This document shows, one piece after another, positions 9,200 through 17,231 of a stretch of 64,000 nt of DNA. The position numbers and the translations under genes are program-made. Origin of the DNA: JAOARY01 sp045345765 (lineage in GTDB: Bacteria > Bacillota > Clostridia > Peptostreptococcales > Peptostreptococcaceae); NCBI GenBank assembly GCA_045345765.1, contig CP148265.1, positions 124,001 through 188,000 on the forward strand, written 5' to 3'. The first letter of the stretch is position 1. The number at the start of each line of letters is the position of its first letter. The notes below the pieces were generated by a model. It saw nothing but the letters and a program-made list of their open reading frames with translations. It was not told the origin of the DNA and did not search any database.

Positions 9200-9328
9200 T
9201 TTGTTACCTCCTTTCAATCCTCATATTAATTATAAATCTAAATTCATAATTATGCTAATATTATTGCTAAATAATATTAGATTTAAAATCTAAAGGATTG
9301 TTTTTTTTAATTTATATCAAATTACAGA

Positions 9329-9352
9329 AAAAGAGCGGAAAAACCCGCTCTT
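9329..9352 (-). terminator. Intrinsic terminator of rpsO
   Basis: AAGAGCGG (9331-9338) pairs with CCGCTCTT (9345-9352) around a six-base loop, and the minus strand continues into T residues. It lies between rpsO and pnp, so it may let through only part of the transcripts. Confidence 0.85.
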
Positions 9353-9360
9353 TTTTAGAA

Positions 9361-9627
9361 CTATTTTCTAAGTCCTAATCTCTTAATTAATTCTTGGTAT
9401 TTCTTTAAATCTCTTTGCTTAACATATTTTAAAAGATTTCTTCTTTTACCAACCATTTTGAAAAGACCTCTTCTTGAGTGATGATCTTTCTTGTGAACTT
9501 TAAGATGCTCATTTAACTCATTTATTCTCTTAGTTAATATCGCAACTTGTACTTCTGCAGAACCAGTATCCTTTTCATTAGTTCTGAATTCTTGAATTAT
9601 TGAAGTTTTTGCTTCTTTAGTTATCAT
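9361..9627 (-). CDS. rpsO: 30S ribosomal protein S15
   Basis: S15 is a primary 16S rRNA-binding protein of the small subunit platform. The 88-residue chain is full length and carries the family core: TGSAEVQVA, LNEHLKVHKKDHHSRRGL and LLKYV. An ATG follows GGAGGTG. It sits between ribF and pnp, the usual place. An extended -10 promoter and an 80-nt leader lie upstream, so it is expressed independently of the nusA-infB unit. In several bacteria S15 represses its own mRNA; whether this leader does so is not shown by sequence alone. Confidence 0.98.
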   Translation of the reverse strand: MITKEAKTSIIQEFRTNEKDTGSAEVQVAILTKRINELNEHLKVHKKDHHSRRGLFKMVGKRRNLLKYVKQRDLKKYQELIKRLGLRK

Positions 9628-9707
9628 TTAATACACCTCCAAAAAATTTATTCCATACTCCAAGTGAAGGTCGGTGTACTCCCAAACTTAGAATAGGAAA
9701 ATCATAC
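9628..9707 (-). promoter_or_regulatory. rpsO 5' leader, possible S15 autoregulatory RNA
   Basis: The leader is unusually GC-rich for this chromosome. It holds GGGAGTACACCGACC followed by TTCACTTGGAGTATGG. AAGT can pair with ACTT, and GG with CC around an internal loop, giving a small bulged helix. GGAGTA occurs twice. S15 leaders differ between bacterial groups, and I see no exact match to a known one. Confidence 0.35.
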
Positions 9708-9713
9708 TTATCT

Positions 9714-9722
9714 AGTATAACA
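9714..9722 (-). promoter_or_regulatory. Extended -10 promoter of rpsO
   Basis: The minus strand reads TGTTATACT, an extended -10 (TATACT at 9714-9719) about 87 bp before the rpsO start, between ribF and rpsO. The -35 region is weak (TTTTAT at 17 bp), as often with extended -10 promoters. Confidence 0.5.
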
Positions 9723-9734
9723 TAGTTATTTAAA

Positions 9735-10652
9735 TTATAAAAGATTTTTTTGAACTTTTCTTATATCTTCATCCATCTGCTTTTTTAACTCTTCTAAGGA
9801 ATCAAATTTCTTTTCATCTCTTAATCTGTCTTTAAAATATAGATATATTTGTTCACCATATATTTCTTCATCAAAATCTAATACAAAAGTTTCAATACTA
9901 AATTTGTCACCTTCAATCGTAGGATTAAAACCTATATTAGTTGCAGATTTAAATATCTTATCATTAATTTTTGCATTAGTATAATATACCCCACTTTTAG
10001 GTATCAATATCTCTTTATCAACTTCTAAATTAAGTGTAGGGTAACCTAATTTTCTACCTAATTTCTTTCCATGAACTACTTTTCCTACAATTTCATAATC
10101 TCTTCCTAAAAATTTAGAAGCTTTTTTTACATGACCACAATCCAAAAGCTCTCTTATTAAGGTCGAACTAATTCTTTTTTCATCCATTATAACAGGATCA
10201 ATTACATGCAAATTAAATCCAAACTCTTTAGAATACTTTCTTAAAAGTGTAATATCACCTTTTCTAGCTTTTCCAAATCTAAAATCGTGCCCAACAACAA
10301 CTTCTTTGCCATTAAACGCTTCTATTATTATTTTCTTTACAAAATTAATAGGATTTAAATTGCATATTTCCTGTGTAAAATCTATGGATACAAATTTATC
10401 TATTCCAAAATATTTAGAAACTTCATATTTTCTTTCTACGGTCATCAGTCTTTTTAAATCTTTATTCATTATAAAATTAAGGGGATGATTTCTAAATGTT
10501 AAAAGTACACTTGTTAAATTCTTTTTTCTTGCAATTTCATTTGATTTATCAATTAAACTCTGATGTCCTATATGAAGTCCATCGAAATTTCCGATAGTCA
10601 CAACACTACCTTTTAATTCTTTTAATTCTGATAAATTATCGTATATTTTCAA
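9735..10652 (-). CDS. ribF: Bifunctional riboflavin kinase / FAD synthetase
   Basis: RibF turns riboflavin into FMN and then FAD. The N-terminal FMN adenylyltransferase domain has TIGNFDGLHIGHQ and the late ISSTLIREL motif; the C-terminal riboflavin kinase domain starts at GKVVHGKKLGRKLGYPT. I start it at TTG 10652 (305 aa), 8 bases after GGAG, giving MKIYDNLSELKEL. An in-frame ATG at 10676 lies upstream of the SD and is less likely. It follows truB by 77 bp and ends just before the rpsO promoter. Confidence 0.95.
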   Translation of the reverse strand: MKIYDNLSELKELKGSVVTIGNFDGLHIGHQSLIDKSNEIARKKNLTSVLLTFRNHPLNFIMNKDLKRLMTVERKYEVSKYFGIDKFVSIDFTQEICNLNPINFVKKIIIEAFNGKEVVVGHDFRFGKARKGDITLLRKYSKEFGFNLHVIDPVIMDEKRISSTLIRELLDCGHVKKASKFLGRDYEIVGKVVHGKKLGRKLGYPTLNLEVDKEILIPKSGVYYTNAKINDKIFKSATNIGFNPTIEGDKFSIETFVLDFDEEIYGEQIYLYFKDRLRDEKKFDSLEELKKQMDEDIRKVQKNLL

Positions 10653-10729
10653 ATTCACCAACTCCAAGTTTTGCAAATTAAATACAATAAGAAGTAAAAT
10701 TTTTTACAAAATATTTTTTTAGTATAAGT

Positions 10730-11626
10730 TTATAATAGTAATTTTTCACATCTAATATTAAGTTCATCTACTATCTTTCCAAGACCTAAAAATTCATCTT
10801 CGTCAGTATAAACTCTAAAAATCTTCGTATCTAAATCTTTTAAATTTCCTATTATACCTTTATTATATACTACTCCACCATTAACAAAAGCCTTTTTTGC
10901 TAATGAATTTATCTTTATAAAATCGTATATATCAAGAGGATAATCAATATCCTTTATATGTGATTTTTTATCTTCATAACTCAATAATTCTAATTCTTCT
11001 AATGTAATCGCATCTTCTAAAGAAAATTTTCCGCTCTTTGTTCTCAGTAAAAAAGACATATATGATACTGTATTTAATTTTTCTCCTAAATCATTTGCAA
11101 TACTTCTTATATACGTACCTTTTGAACATTCAACATCTATAATAACTTTATTTTCTTTAAAAGAAATTAATTTTATATCCTTTATAAATACTTCTCTTTT
11201 CTTTATATCCAAATTTACAGCTTTGTTTTCTCTTGCATATTCATATAATTTTTTACCATTTAGCTTCAGTGCAGAATAAATAGGTGGTGTTTGTTTTATA
11301 TGACCTTTAAAATCTTTTAATGCATTTTCCACATCTTCTTTTTTTATCTCATTAATAGGTTTGGACTCTAGTATTTCCCCATAAGAATCATAAGTACTTG
11401 TTTTTATTCCAAAATAAACTTCACATCTATATTTTTTATCTTTATTTAATATATATTCTGAGATTTTTGTAGCTTTTCCTAAACATATTGGTAATACACC
11501 ACTTGCATTAGGATCTAATGTCCCTGTATGACCAATTTTTTTCATATTGAAAATCCTTCTTAATCTTGATACTACATCATGAGAAGTCATTCCACTTGGT
11601 TTTAAAATATTTATTATACCTTTCAA
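10730..11626 (-). CDS. truB: tRNA pseudouridine(55) synthase
   Basis: TruB makes pseudouridine 55 in the T-loop of tRNAs. The motif HTGTLDPNASGVLP contains the catalytic aspartate (D38), and KPSGMTSHDVV and the later GTYIRSIANDLGE are family signatures. A short C-terminal PUA-like region follows. I start it at TTG 11626 (298 aa), 5 bases after GGTGG; the GTG at 11635 abuts the AAAGG and has no spacing. It lies between nrnA and ribF in the standard Firmicutes order. Confidence 0.95.
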   Translation of the reverse strand: MKGIINILKPSGMTSHDVVSRLRRIFNMKKIGHTGTLDPNASGVLPICLGKATKISEYILNKDKKYRCEVYFGIKTSTYDSYGEILESKPINEIKKEDVENALKDFKGHIKQTPPIYSALKLNGKKLYEYARENKAVNLDIKKREVFIKDIKLISFKENKVIIDVECSKGTYIRSIANDLGEKLNTVSYMSFLLRTKSGKFSLEDAITLEELELLSYEDKKSHIKDIDYPLDIYDFIKINSLAKKAFVNGGVVYNKGIIGNLKDLDTKIFRVYTDEDEFLGLGKIVDELNIRCEKLLL

Positions 11627-11641
11627 CAAATCCACCCTTTA

Positions 11642-12622
11642 TTAAATTATTTTATTTTCCTTTAATTTATCAAAGAATATCTTTTTAGCATCATTTATGT
11701 TTTTATTTATAGTGCATCCTGCTGCTCTTACATGACCGCCACCAGAAAATAATTTCGCAATTTCATTTAAATTATATTTATCTGATTTTGACCTTAAACT
11801 TATTTTAGTTATGTTTTTTTCTTTTTCTTTAAATAAAACTCCTACATTAATATTCTCAATATCTCTTGCATAATTTACTATCCCATCAGTATCCTTATAG
11901 TCAACATTATTTTTCTCAAGCATATTTTGAGTCATTAATATACTAGCAAAATCCTTATTTATATCCAAAGTTCCTATAACATCTTTTATTAATGTTATTC
12001 TTCCTAGAGGATTACTTAAAAATACTGTATTTATAATAATAGATGTATCTACCCCTGTTTTTAAAAGGTCTCCAGCCATATAAAAAGATTCTTGTTTTGT
12101 ATTTGAATACATGAAATTTCCTGTATCAGTAAGAAGCCCAGTATATAAACTCCTTGCTATTTTTTTGTCAATTATTTTTTCATCTTTATAGTTTTCATAC
12201 TCTTTTAATATATCATATACAACTTCACATGTAGAAGATTTTTCTATATGAACAATATTTAAATCTCCAAAATGATTATTACTAGCATGATGATCTATAT
12301 TTAAAAGCATTTCTTTATTTTCTATTAATTTAAAATCACAATTAATTCTTTTTATATCTCCACAATCTAAAGATATTATATTATATTTTTTTAAATCAAC
12401 ATCTTTACTTTTTAAAATTCTATAATCTATTAAAAAATTTAAATTTTGTGGTATTTCATCATCTATTATATGAATAACTTCTTTATTTAATTTTTTAAGC
12501 ACATAGTAAAGACCGGAAGAGGATCCTATATTATCCCCGTCCGGACTTTCATGTGAAACAATTAAAAAGTTATCATTATCTATAAGAAATTTCACAAAAT
12601 CCAAATGAGTATTATTACTCAT
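11642..12622 (-). CDS. DHH-family nanoRNase / pAp phosphatase
   Basis: This is an NrnA-like DHH/DHHA1 phosphoesterase, which degrades 2-5 nt RNAs and 3'-phosphoadenosine 5'-phosphate. Metal ligands are visible as HESPDGD (H24, D28, D30), LDCGD (about 86-90) and the DHH triad at 110-112. The C-terminal DHHA1 domain has GGGHVRAAG. At 326 residues it has the usual length. The ATG overlaps the end of rbfA by 8 bp, so the two are translationally coupled. The position between rbfA and truB is common in Firmicutes and Actinobacteria. Confidence 0.93.
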   Translation of the reverse strand: MSNNTHLDFVKFLIDNDNFLIVSHESPDGDNIGSSSGLYYVLKKLNKEVIHIIDDEIPQNLNFLIDYRILKSKDVDLKKYNIISLDCGDIKRINCDFKLIENKEMLLNIDHHASNNHFGDLNIVHIEKSSTCEVVYDILKEYENYKDEKIIDKKIARSLYTGLLTDTGNFMYSNTKQESFYMAGDLLKTGVDTSIIINTVFLSNPLGRITLIKDVIGTLDINKDFASILMTQNMLEKNNVDYKDTDGIVNYARDIENINVGVLFKEKEKNITKISLRSKSDKYNLNEIAKLFSGGGHVRAAGCTINKNINDAKKIFFDKLKENKII

Positions 12623-12977
12623 TAGAATCCTCCTCTTTCTTATTTACTTCATTTATAAGTTTTGACATCTTGATACCCTTTTCTATTGAATCATCAATTT
12701 TAAATATCAATTCTGGTGTATGTCTTAATTTAACTCTTCTTCCAAGCTCTTTTCTTATATATCCTTTTGCTTTATTAAGTCCTTTTAAAGATTCATTTGC
12801 ATTAGAACCAAAAACACTTATATAAATATATGCATAGCTTAGATCAGAAGTAACATCTACATTTGTTATACTCATAAGAGAATTTATTCTAGGATCTTTT
12901 ATTTCACCTTTTGAAATCATTTGACCTAAGACTTTTTTCATCTCTTCTGATATTCTACTAGTTCTTGCATATCCCAT
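12615..12977 (-). CDS. rbfA: 30S ribosome-binding factor A
   Basis: RbfA is a KH-like protein that binds immature 30S subunits and helps 16S rRNA 5'-end maturation. The 120-residue chain opens with RTSRISEEMKKVL and has TNVDVTSDLSYAYIYISVFG and the late RHTPELIFKIDDSIEKG, all typical. The ATG at 12977 has GAGG 8 bases upstream; a GTG three codons earlier overlaps that SD. Unlike B. subtilis, no ylxP gene separates it from infB. Confidence 0.95.
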   Translation of the reverse strand: MGYARTSRISEEMKKVLGQMISKGEIKDPRINSLMSITNVDVTSDLSYAYIYISVFGSNANESLKGLNKAKGYIRKELGRRVKLRHTPELIFKIDDSIEKGIKMSKLINEVNKKEEDSNE

Positions 12978-12988
12978 ATTAAACACCT

Positions 12989-14929
12989 CTATTTACGTCT
13001 TTTTACTTCTTCCATAACGTAGGCTTCAATAAAATCGCCTTCTTTTAAGTCATTGTAGTTTTCAAAGCCCATACCACATTCATATCCAGAAGCAACTTCT
13101 TTAACATCATCTTTAAATCTCTTTAATGATGATAATTTTCCTTCGTGAACTACAATTCCATCTCTAACTAATCTAGCCCCAGCATTTCTTGTTATCTTAC
13201 CTTCAGTAACATAACAACCTGCAATAGTTCCAACACCTGAAACTTTAAATGTTGCACGAATTTGAGCTTTTCCTATTTCTACCTCTTCAAATTCAGGGTC
13301 TAGCATACCAGTCATTGCATCTTTTATATCTTCAATAGCCTTGTAGATTATTGTATACGTTCTAACATCAACAGATTCTCTTTCAGCTACATCTTTAACT
13401 CCTGAAACTGGACGAACATTAAATCCTATGATTATAGCATTTGATGCAGAAGCAAGCATTACATCTGACTCAGTTATAGCTCCAACTCCACCATGTATTA
13501 CTTTTATAACAACTTCATCATTTGATAACTTTTCTAATGATTGTCTAACTGCTTGAACAGAACCTTGAACATCTGCCTTTATTATGATGTTTAATTCTTT
13601 TAATTCCCCTTGTTTCATTTGTTCAAATAACACATCAAGTGAAACTTTTTGAGTTGCTTTCATTTGAGCTTCTCTTATTTTTAATTTTCTTCTTTCACTT
13701 ATGCTTCTAGCTATCTTTTCACTTCCAACAACAACAAATTGGTCTCCACCTTCTGGTACATCAGAAAGACCTAATATTTCAACTGGAGAAGATGGTCCTG
13801 CTTTTTTAACTCTTTTACCTTTATCATTTATCATAGCTCTTATCTTTCCACAAGAACTACCTACAACTATAGGATCGCCTACATTTAAAGTTCCGTTTTG
13901 CACAACAACAGTTGCAACTGGTCCTCTACCTTTATCTAATTCTGCTTCAACAACAGTTCCAACAGCTTTTCTATTTGGATTTGCTTTTAGTTCTTCCATT
14001 TCAGAAACTAATAATATCATTTCTAAAAGAGTGTCTATATTTTCACCTTTTAATGCTGAAACTGGTACAGATATTATTTCTCCACCCCAATCTTCAACTA
14101 AAAGACCTTGTTCTGATAATTCTTGCTTCACTTTATCCGGATTTGCAGAAGGTTTATCCATTTTGTTTATAGCTACTATTATTGGTACTTGTGCTGCTTT
14201 TGCATGGTTTATCGCTTCTATAGTTTGTGGCATAAGTCCATCATCAGCTGCAACAACTAATATTGCAATATCCGTCACCTGTGCTCCTCTTGCTCTCATA
14301 GATGTAAATGCCTCATGTCCAGGAGTATCTAAGAATACTATTTTCTTATCATTAATTCTAATAGTAGAAGCTCCTATATGTTGTGTTATACCCCCAGCTT
14401 CACTCTTTGTAACATTTGTACTTCTTATACTATCTAGTAATGTTGTTTTTCCGTGGTCAACATGTCCCATAACAGTAACAATTGGTGGTCTTAAAGATAA
14501 ATCTTCTTCCTTATCTTCTTCTAATTGTTCTGGTAATATATCTAACTCTTCTTCTTCTTCTTTTAACACTATTCTTTTAGAATATTCTTTTGCTATATCA
14601 TTTGCAGTTTCTAAATCTAATTCTTGGTTTATATTTGCCATAACTCCTGCTTTCATAAGAGCCATTATTATATCTGAAGATTTCTTATCTAAGGCATTTG
14701 ACAAGTTTCCAACAGTTAATTTTCCATCTATTTCTACCGGTTCTAAAGATTCATCTACTTCTTCTACTTCAATTTCATTAAATAATTCCATTATAAGATC
14801 CGCTTCTTCCTCACTAATTGAACTCATATGGTTTGCTACCTGTATATCTAATTCTTCAAGCTTTTCTATTAATTTCTTACTTGAAATCCCTAATTCTTTT
14901 GCTAAATTATAAACTCTTGTCTTTGACAA
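12989..14929 (-). CDS. infB: Translation initiation factor IF-2
   Basis: IF-2 is the GTPase that places initiator tRNA on the ribosome. The 646-residue form is short, with little of the long disordered N-terminal region of many IF-2 proteins. An IF2_N domain is at about 1-50 and a second at about 68-120. The G domain begins with GHVDHGKTT (155-163), with DTPGHEAF and NKMDKP further on; the C-terminal domains bind fMet-tRNA. I start it at TTG 14929, 8 bases after GGAGG, giving MSKTRVYNLAKEL. It overlaps the end of the L7Ae-family gene by 23 bp. Confidence 0.97.
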   Translation of the reverse strand: MSKTRVYNLAKELGISSKKLIEKLEELDIQVANHMSSISEEEADLIMELFNEIEVEEVDESLEPVEIDGKLTVGNLSNALDKKSSDIIMALMKAGVMANINQELDLETANDIAKEYSKRIVLKEEEEELDILPEQLEEDKEEDLSLRPPIVTVMGHVDHGKTTLLDSIRSTNVTKSEAGGITQHIGASTIRINDKKIVFLDTPGHEAFTSMRARGAQVTDIAILVVAADDGLMPQTIEAINHAKAAQVPIIVAINKMDKPSANPDKVKQELSEQGLLVEDWGGEIISVPVSALKGENIDTLLEMILLVSEMEELKANPNRKAVGTVVEAELDKGRGPVATVVVQNGTLNVGDPIVVGSSCGKIRAMINDKGKRVKKAGPSSPVEILGLSDVPEGGDQFVVVGSEKIARSISERRKLKIREAQMKATQKVSLDVLFEQMKQGELKELNIIIKADVQGSVQAVRQSLEKLSNDEVVIKVIHGGVGAITESDVMLASASNAIIIGFNVRPVSGVKDVAERESVDVRTYTIIYKAIEDIKDAMTGMLDPEFEEVEIGKAQIRATFKVSGVGTIAGCYVTEGKITRNAGARLVRDGIVVHEGKLSSLKRFKDDVKEVASGYECGMGFENYNDLKEGDFIEAYVMEEVKRRK

Positions 14930-15236
14930 AAGCTTCACCTCCTAATATGTCTTTTATTTTATTCGCCATTTTCTCATCAGTAATTCCTATTATGCCTCTA
15001 AAATTTTTTCCGATAGATTTTCCTAGCTCTTCTTTTGTTGCAACAAATACAAAATCAACATTTCTAAAACTACATTTATCTTTAACCTTCTTCTTCGAAT
15101 TTGAAGATAAATCATTAGCTGCAATTACAAGTTTTACATTGCTTTTTTTTAATTCTTTTATTACTGTTTCTTCACCTGATATTAAGTTTCCACTTTTCAT
15201 AACAAGTCCTAAAAAAGATAATAATTTATTTTCCAT
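14907..15236 (-). CDS. L7Ae/L30e-family RNA-binding protein (YlxQ-like)
   Basis: This 109-residue protein has the L7Ae/L30e fold: LGLVMKSGNLISGEE near the N-terminus and LVIAANDLSSNSKKK in the core, the region that contacts kink-turn RNA. It corresponds by sequence and position to YlxQ of Bacillus, between ylxR and infB. Relatives bind kink-turns in rRNA or RNase P RNA, but the cellular role is not settled. The ATG overlaps the ylxR end by 11 bp, showing translational coupling. Confidence 0.88.
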   Translation of the reverse strand: MENKLLSFLGLVMKSGNLISGEETVIKELKKSNVKLVIAANDLSSNSKKKVKDKCSFRNVDFVFVATKEELGKSIGKNFRGIIGITDEKMANKIKDILGGEAFVKDKSL

Positions 15237-15492
15237 CTTTCATATCCTCTTTTATCTTATTTATAACTTCCTCTTTAATTTCAATCTTAAAAGCTCTTTG
15301 TAGCGCTCTTTTTTTAATTGCTTCTTCTAAACAATTTAAATCGCATACATAAGCACCTCTACCATTTGCTTTTCCTGTTTTATCTAAAAAAACCTCATTT
15401 TCTTTAGTTTTAACTATTCTTAATAGGGTTTTTTTCGTACTTTGTTCAAAGCAATTTATACATTTCCTAATTGGTACTTTCTTTTTTTTCAA
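15226..15492 (-). CDS. rnpM: RNase P modulator RnpM (YlxR, DUF448)
   Basis: The 88-residue protein has the DUF448 pattern: RKCINC, then LLRIV, and NGRGAYVC. YlxR of Bacillus, now RnpM, binds the RNase P RNA and lowers its activity; in older work it was called a nucleoid-associated regulator. Both Cys pairs suggest a structural site. The start is TTG 15492 with GAGG 9 bases upstream. It follows nusA by 21 bp and precedes ylxQ and infB, the standard order. Confidence 0.9.
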   Translation of the reverse strand: MKKKKVPIRKCINCFEQSTKKTLLRIVKTKENEVFLDKTGKANGRGAYVCDLNCLEEAIKKRALQRAFKIEIKEEVINKIKEDMKDGK

Positions 15493-15513
15493 TTCAAATC
15501 ACCTCTTTAATGA

Positions 15514-16560
15514 TTATTCTTGAGACTGAGATTGACTCTCACTTTTTATATCTATTTTCCAACCAGTAAGTTTAGCTGCTAACCTAGCATTTTGACCTTC
15601 TTTACCAATCGCTAAAGAAAGCTGATAATCTGGTACAATAACTTTTGCACTTTTTTCTTCCTCGTCTATTTCAACAGAAACAACTTTTGATGGACTTAAT
15701 GCACTTGCTATATATTCTTTTGGATCATCATTGTATTTTATAATATCAATTTTTTCTCCATTTATAGCTTCTACTATTCTAGAAACTCTATCTCCCTTAT
15801 GACCAACACAAGCCCCTACAGAATCTACATTTTCATCCATAGAATGTACTGCTATTTTAGTTCTTGATCCAGCTTCTCTTGAAATAGATTTTATTAGTAC
15901 AACACCATCATATATCTCTGGAACTTCAAGTTCAAATAATCTTTTAACAAAGCCTGGATGACTTCTTGAAAGAAGTATTTGAGGTCCTTTAGTAGTTTTT
16001 TTAACTTCCATTATATAAGCCTTGATTCTTTGTCCAAGTTCATAATGTTCATTTGGTATTTGTTCAGATAGTCCAATTAATCCTTCTGTCTTACCAAGAG
16101 ATACATATACCCCACCCTTAGTCATTCTCGCAATAGTTCCTATCGCAATTTCACTTTCTCTATTTGAAAACTCTTCAAATATCACTTCTCTTTCAGACTC
16201 TCTTATTCTTTGAACTACAACTTGTTTTGCATTTTGAGCTGCAATTCTACCAAAATCTTTAGGTGTTACTTCTATTTCTATAATATCCCCATATTCATAA
16301 TTTGGACCATATTCAGCTCTTGCATCCTCCAAAGATATTTCTAAGAAATTATCATAAACATCTTCTGAAACCAATCTTTGTGAAAATACTTTAACTTCAC
16401 CAGTTTCTCTATTTATATCAATTCTTACATTCTGAGAAGAACCAAAGTTTTTCTTATACGCTGATACTAGTGCAGCATCAATAGTCTCTAATATAGACTC
16501 TTTAGAAACTCCTTTTTCTTTTTCAATTTCTTCTAAAGCCATCATAAAATCCGCGTTCAT
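15514..16560 (-). CDS. nusA: Transcription termination/antitermination protein NusA
   Basis: NusA binds RNA polymerase and nascent RNA to modulate pausing, termination and antitermination. The chain has an N-terminal polymerase-binding domain (about 1-125), an S1 domain (about 135-200, GTIARMTKGGVYVSLGKTEG) and two KH domains (about 205-342, with VGACVGHKGDR and LAIGKEGQNARLA). It lacks the extra acidic repeats of proteobacterial NusA, as expected. The C-terminus ends in a short Ser-Gln tail. The 348-residue length fits Firmicutes. ATG with SD AAGGAGGG, 12 bp after rimP. Confidence 0.97.
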   Translation of the reverse strand: MNADFMMALEEIEKEKGVSKESILETIDAALVSAYKKNFGSSQNVRIDINRETGEVKVFSQRLVSEDVYDNFLEISLEDARAEYGPNYEYGDIIEIEVTPKDFGRIAAQNAKQVVVQRIRESEREVIFEEFSNRESEIAIGTIARMTKGGVYVSLGKTEGLIGLSEQIPNEHYELGQRIKAYIMEVKKTTKGPQILLSRSHPGFVKRLFELEVPEIYDGVVLIKSISREAGSRTKIAVHSMDENVDSVGACVGHKGDRVSRIVEAINGEKIDIIKYNDDPKEYIASALSPSKVVSVEIDEEEKSAKVIVPDYQLSLAIGKEGQNARLAAKLTGWKIDIKSESQSQSQE

Positions 16561-16571
16561 AATATCCCTCC

Positions 16572-17027
16572 TTAAAATTTAACAGCTAGTTTGACTATAG
16601 CTATATCTTTTCTATCAAATTCTAATATATTTCCTTCTTCATTTATTTTTACAACACTATCAAAAAGTCCTAGCAATTCACCTTGGAATTCTTTTCTTTT
16701 TTCTAATGCCTTATATAATTTTACATCAACATCTCTACCTTTAAATCTTTCAAAATCAGAATCCTTTTTTAAAGCTCTGTCAATACCTGGAGAAGATACT
16801 TCAAGATAATAAGCGTCTTTTATTGGATCTAATTCCTCTATTTTTAGATTTAATGCTTTACTAAATTCTTTACAATCTTCAATTCCGATACTACCTTCAT
16901 ATTTGTCTATATAAATTCTTAAAAATTTATCTTTTCCTTCTTTTACATACTCTATATCAACAAGTTCAAAATTCATACTCTTCGCAATTGGATTTGCAAT
17001 ATCTTCTATAGTTGTTTTTATACTCAA
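16572..17027 (-). CDS. rimP: Ribosome maturation factor RimP
   Basis: RimP assists late 30S assembly. The 151-residue chain has the N-terminal alpha/beta domain with FELVDIEYVKEG and FLRIYID, the LEVSSPGIDR turn that marks the family, and a C-terminal Sm-like barrel. The start is TTG 17027, 8 bases after GGAGG. It is the first gene of the rimP-nusA-rnpM-ylxQ-infB-rbfA-nrnA-truB-ribF unit, preceded by the polC terminator. Confidence 0.95.
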   Translation of the reverse strand: MSIKTTIEDIANPIAKSMNFELVDIEYVKEGKDKFLRIYIDKYEGSIGIEDCKEFSKALNLKIEELDPIKDAYYLEVSSPGIDRALKKDSDFERFKGRDVDVKLYKALEKRKEFQGELLGLFDSVVKINEEGNILEFDRKDIAIVKLAVKF

Positions 17028-17065
17028 TGCTTAATCCTCCTTTTTTTACTTCATATATATAATTT

Positions 17066-17071
17066 ATTATA
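17066..17071 (-). promoter_or_regulatory. Candidate -10 of the rimP-nusA operon
   Basis: A perfect TATAAT on the minus strand lies 39-44 bp before the rimP start and after the polC terminator. No convincing -35 is present at 16-18 bp, so the assignment is weak. Confidence 0.3.
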
Positions 17072-17134
17072 AAAATTTTAAATAATTATGCATTACAAAA
17101 ATCTTAAATAATATTTAATAGTTCAAATAAATAA

Positions 17135-17164
17135 AACGAAAAGAGTGGGAAACACCCACTCTTT
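17135..17164 (-). terminator. Intrinsic terminator of polC
   Basis: AAAGAGTGGG (17140-17149) pairs perfectly with CCCACTCTTT (17155-17164) around a five-base loop; the minus strand then continues into a T-rich tail. It separates polC from rimP. Confidence 0.88.
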
Positions 17165-17231
17165 AATTTCACCTAATAATTAAACTTTTTCTAAATAAGT
17201 ATATCATATAAAAATTTCCTTTGCAACTTCA

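Noticed and set aside
10677..10729. Terminator between truB and ribF
   Set aside because: A weak AT-only hairpin is possible but there is no GC-containing stem, and both genes belong to the same conserved unit.
13701..14912. Long plus-strand open frame of 403 codons opposite infB
   Set aside because: It is antisense to a clear IF-2 gene, has no SD and a composition expected from the mirror of AT-rich codons. Similar shadows opposite pnp, cheA, fliP and fliK were left out for the same reason.
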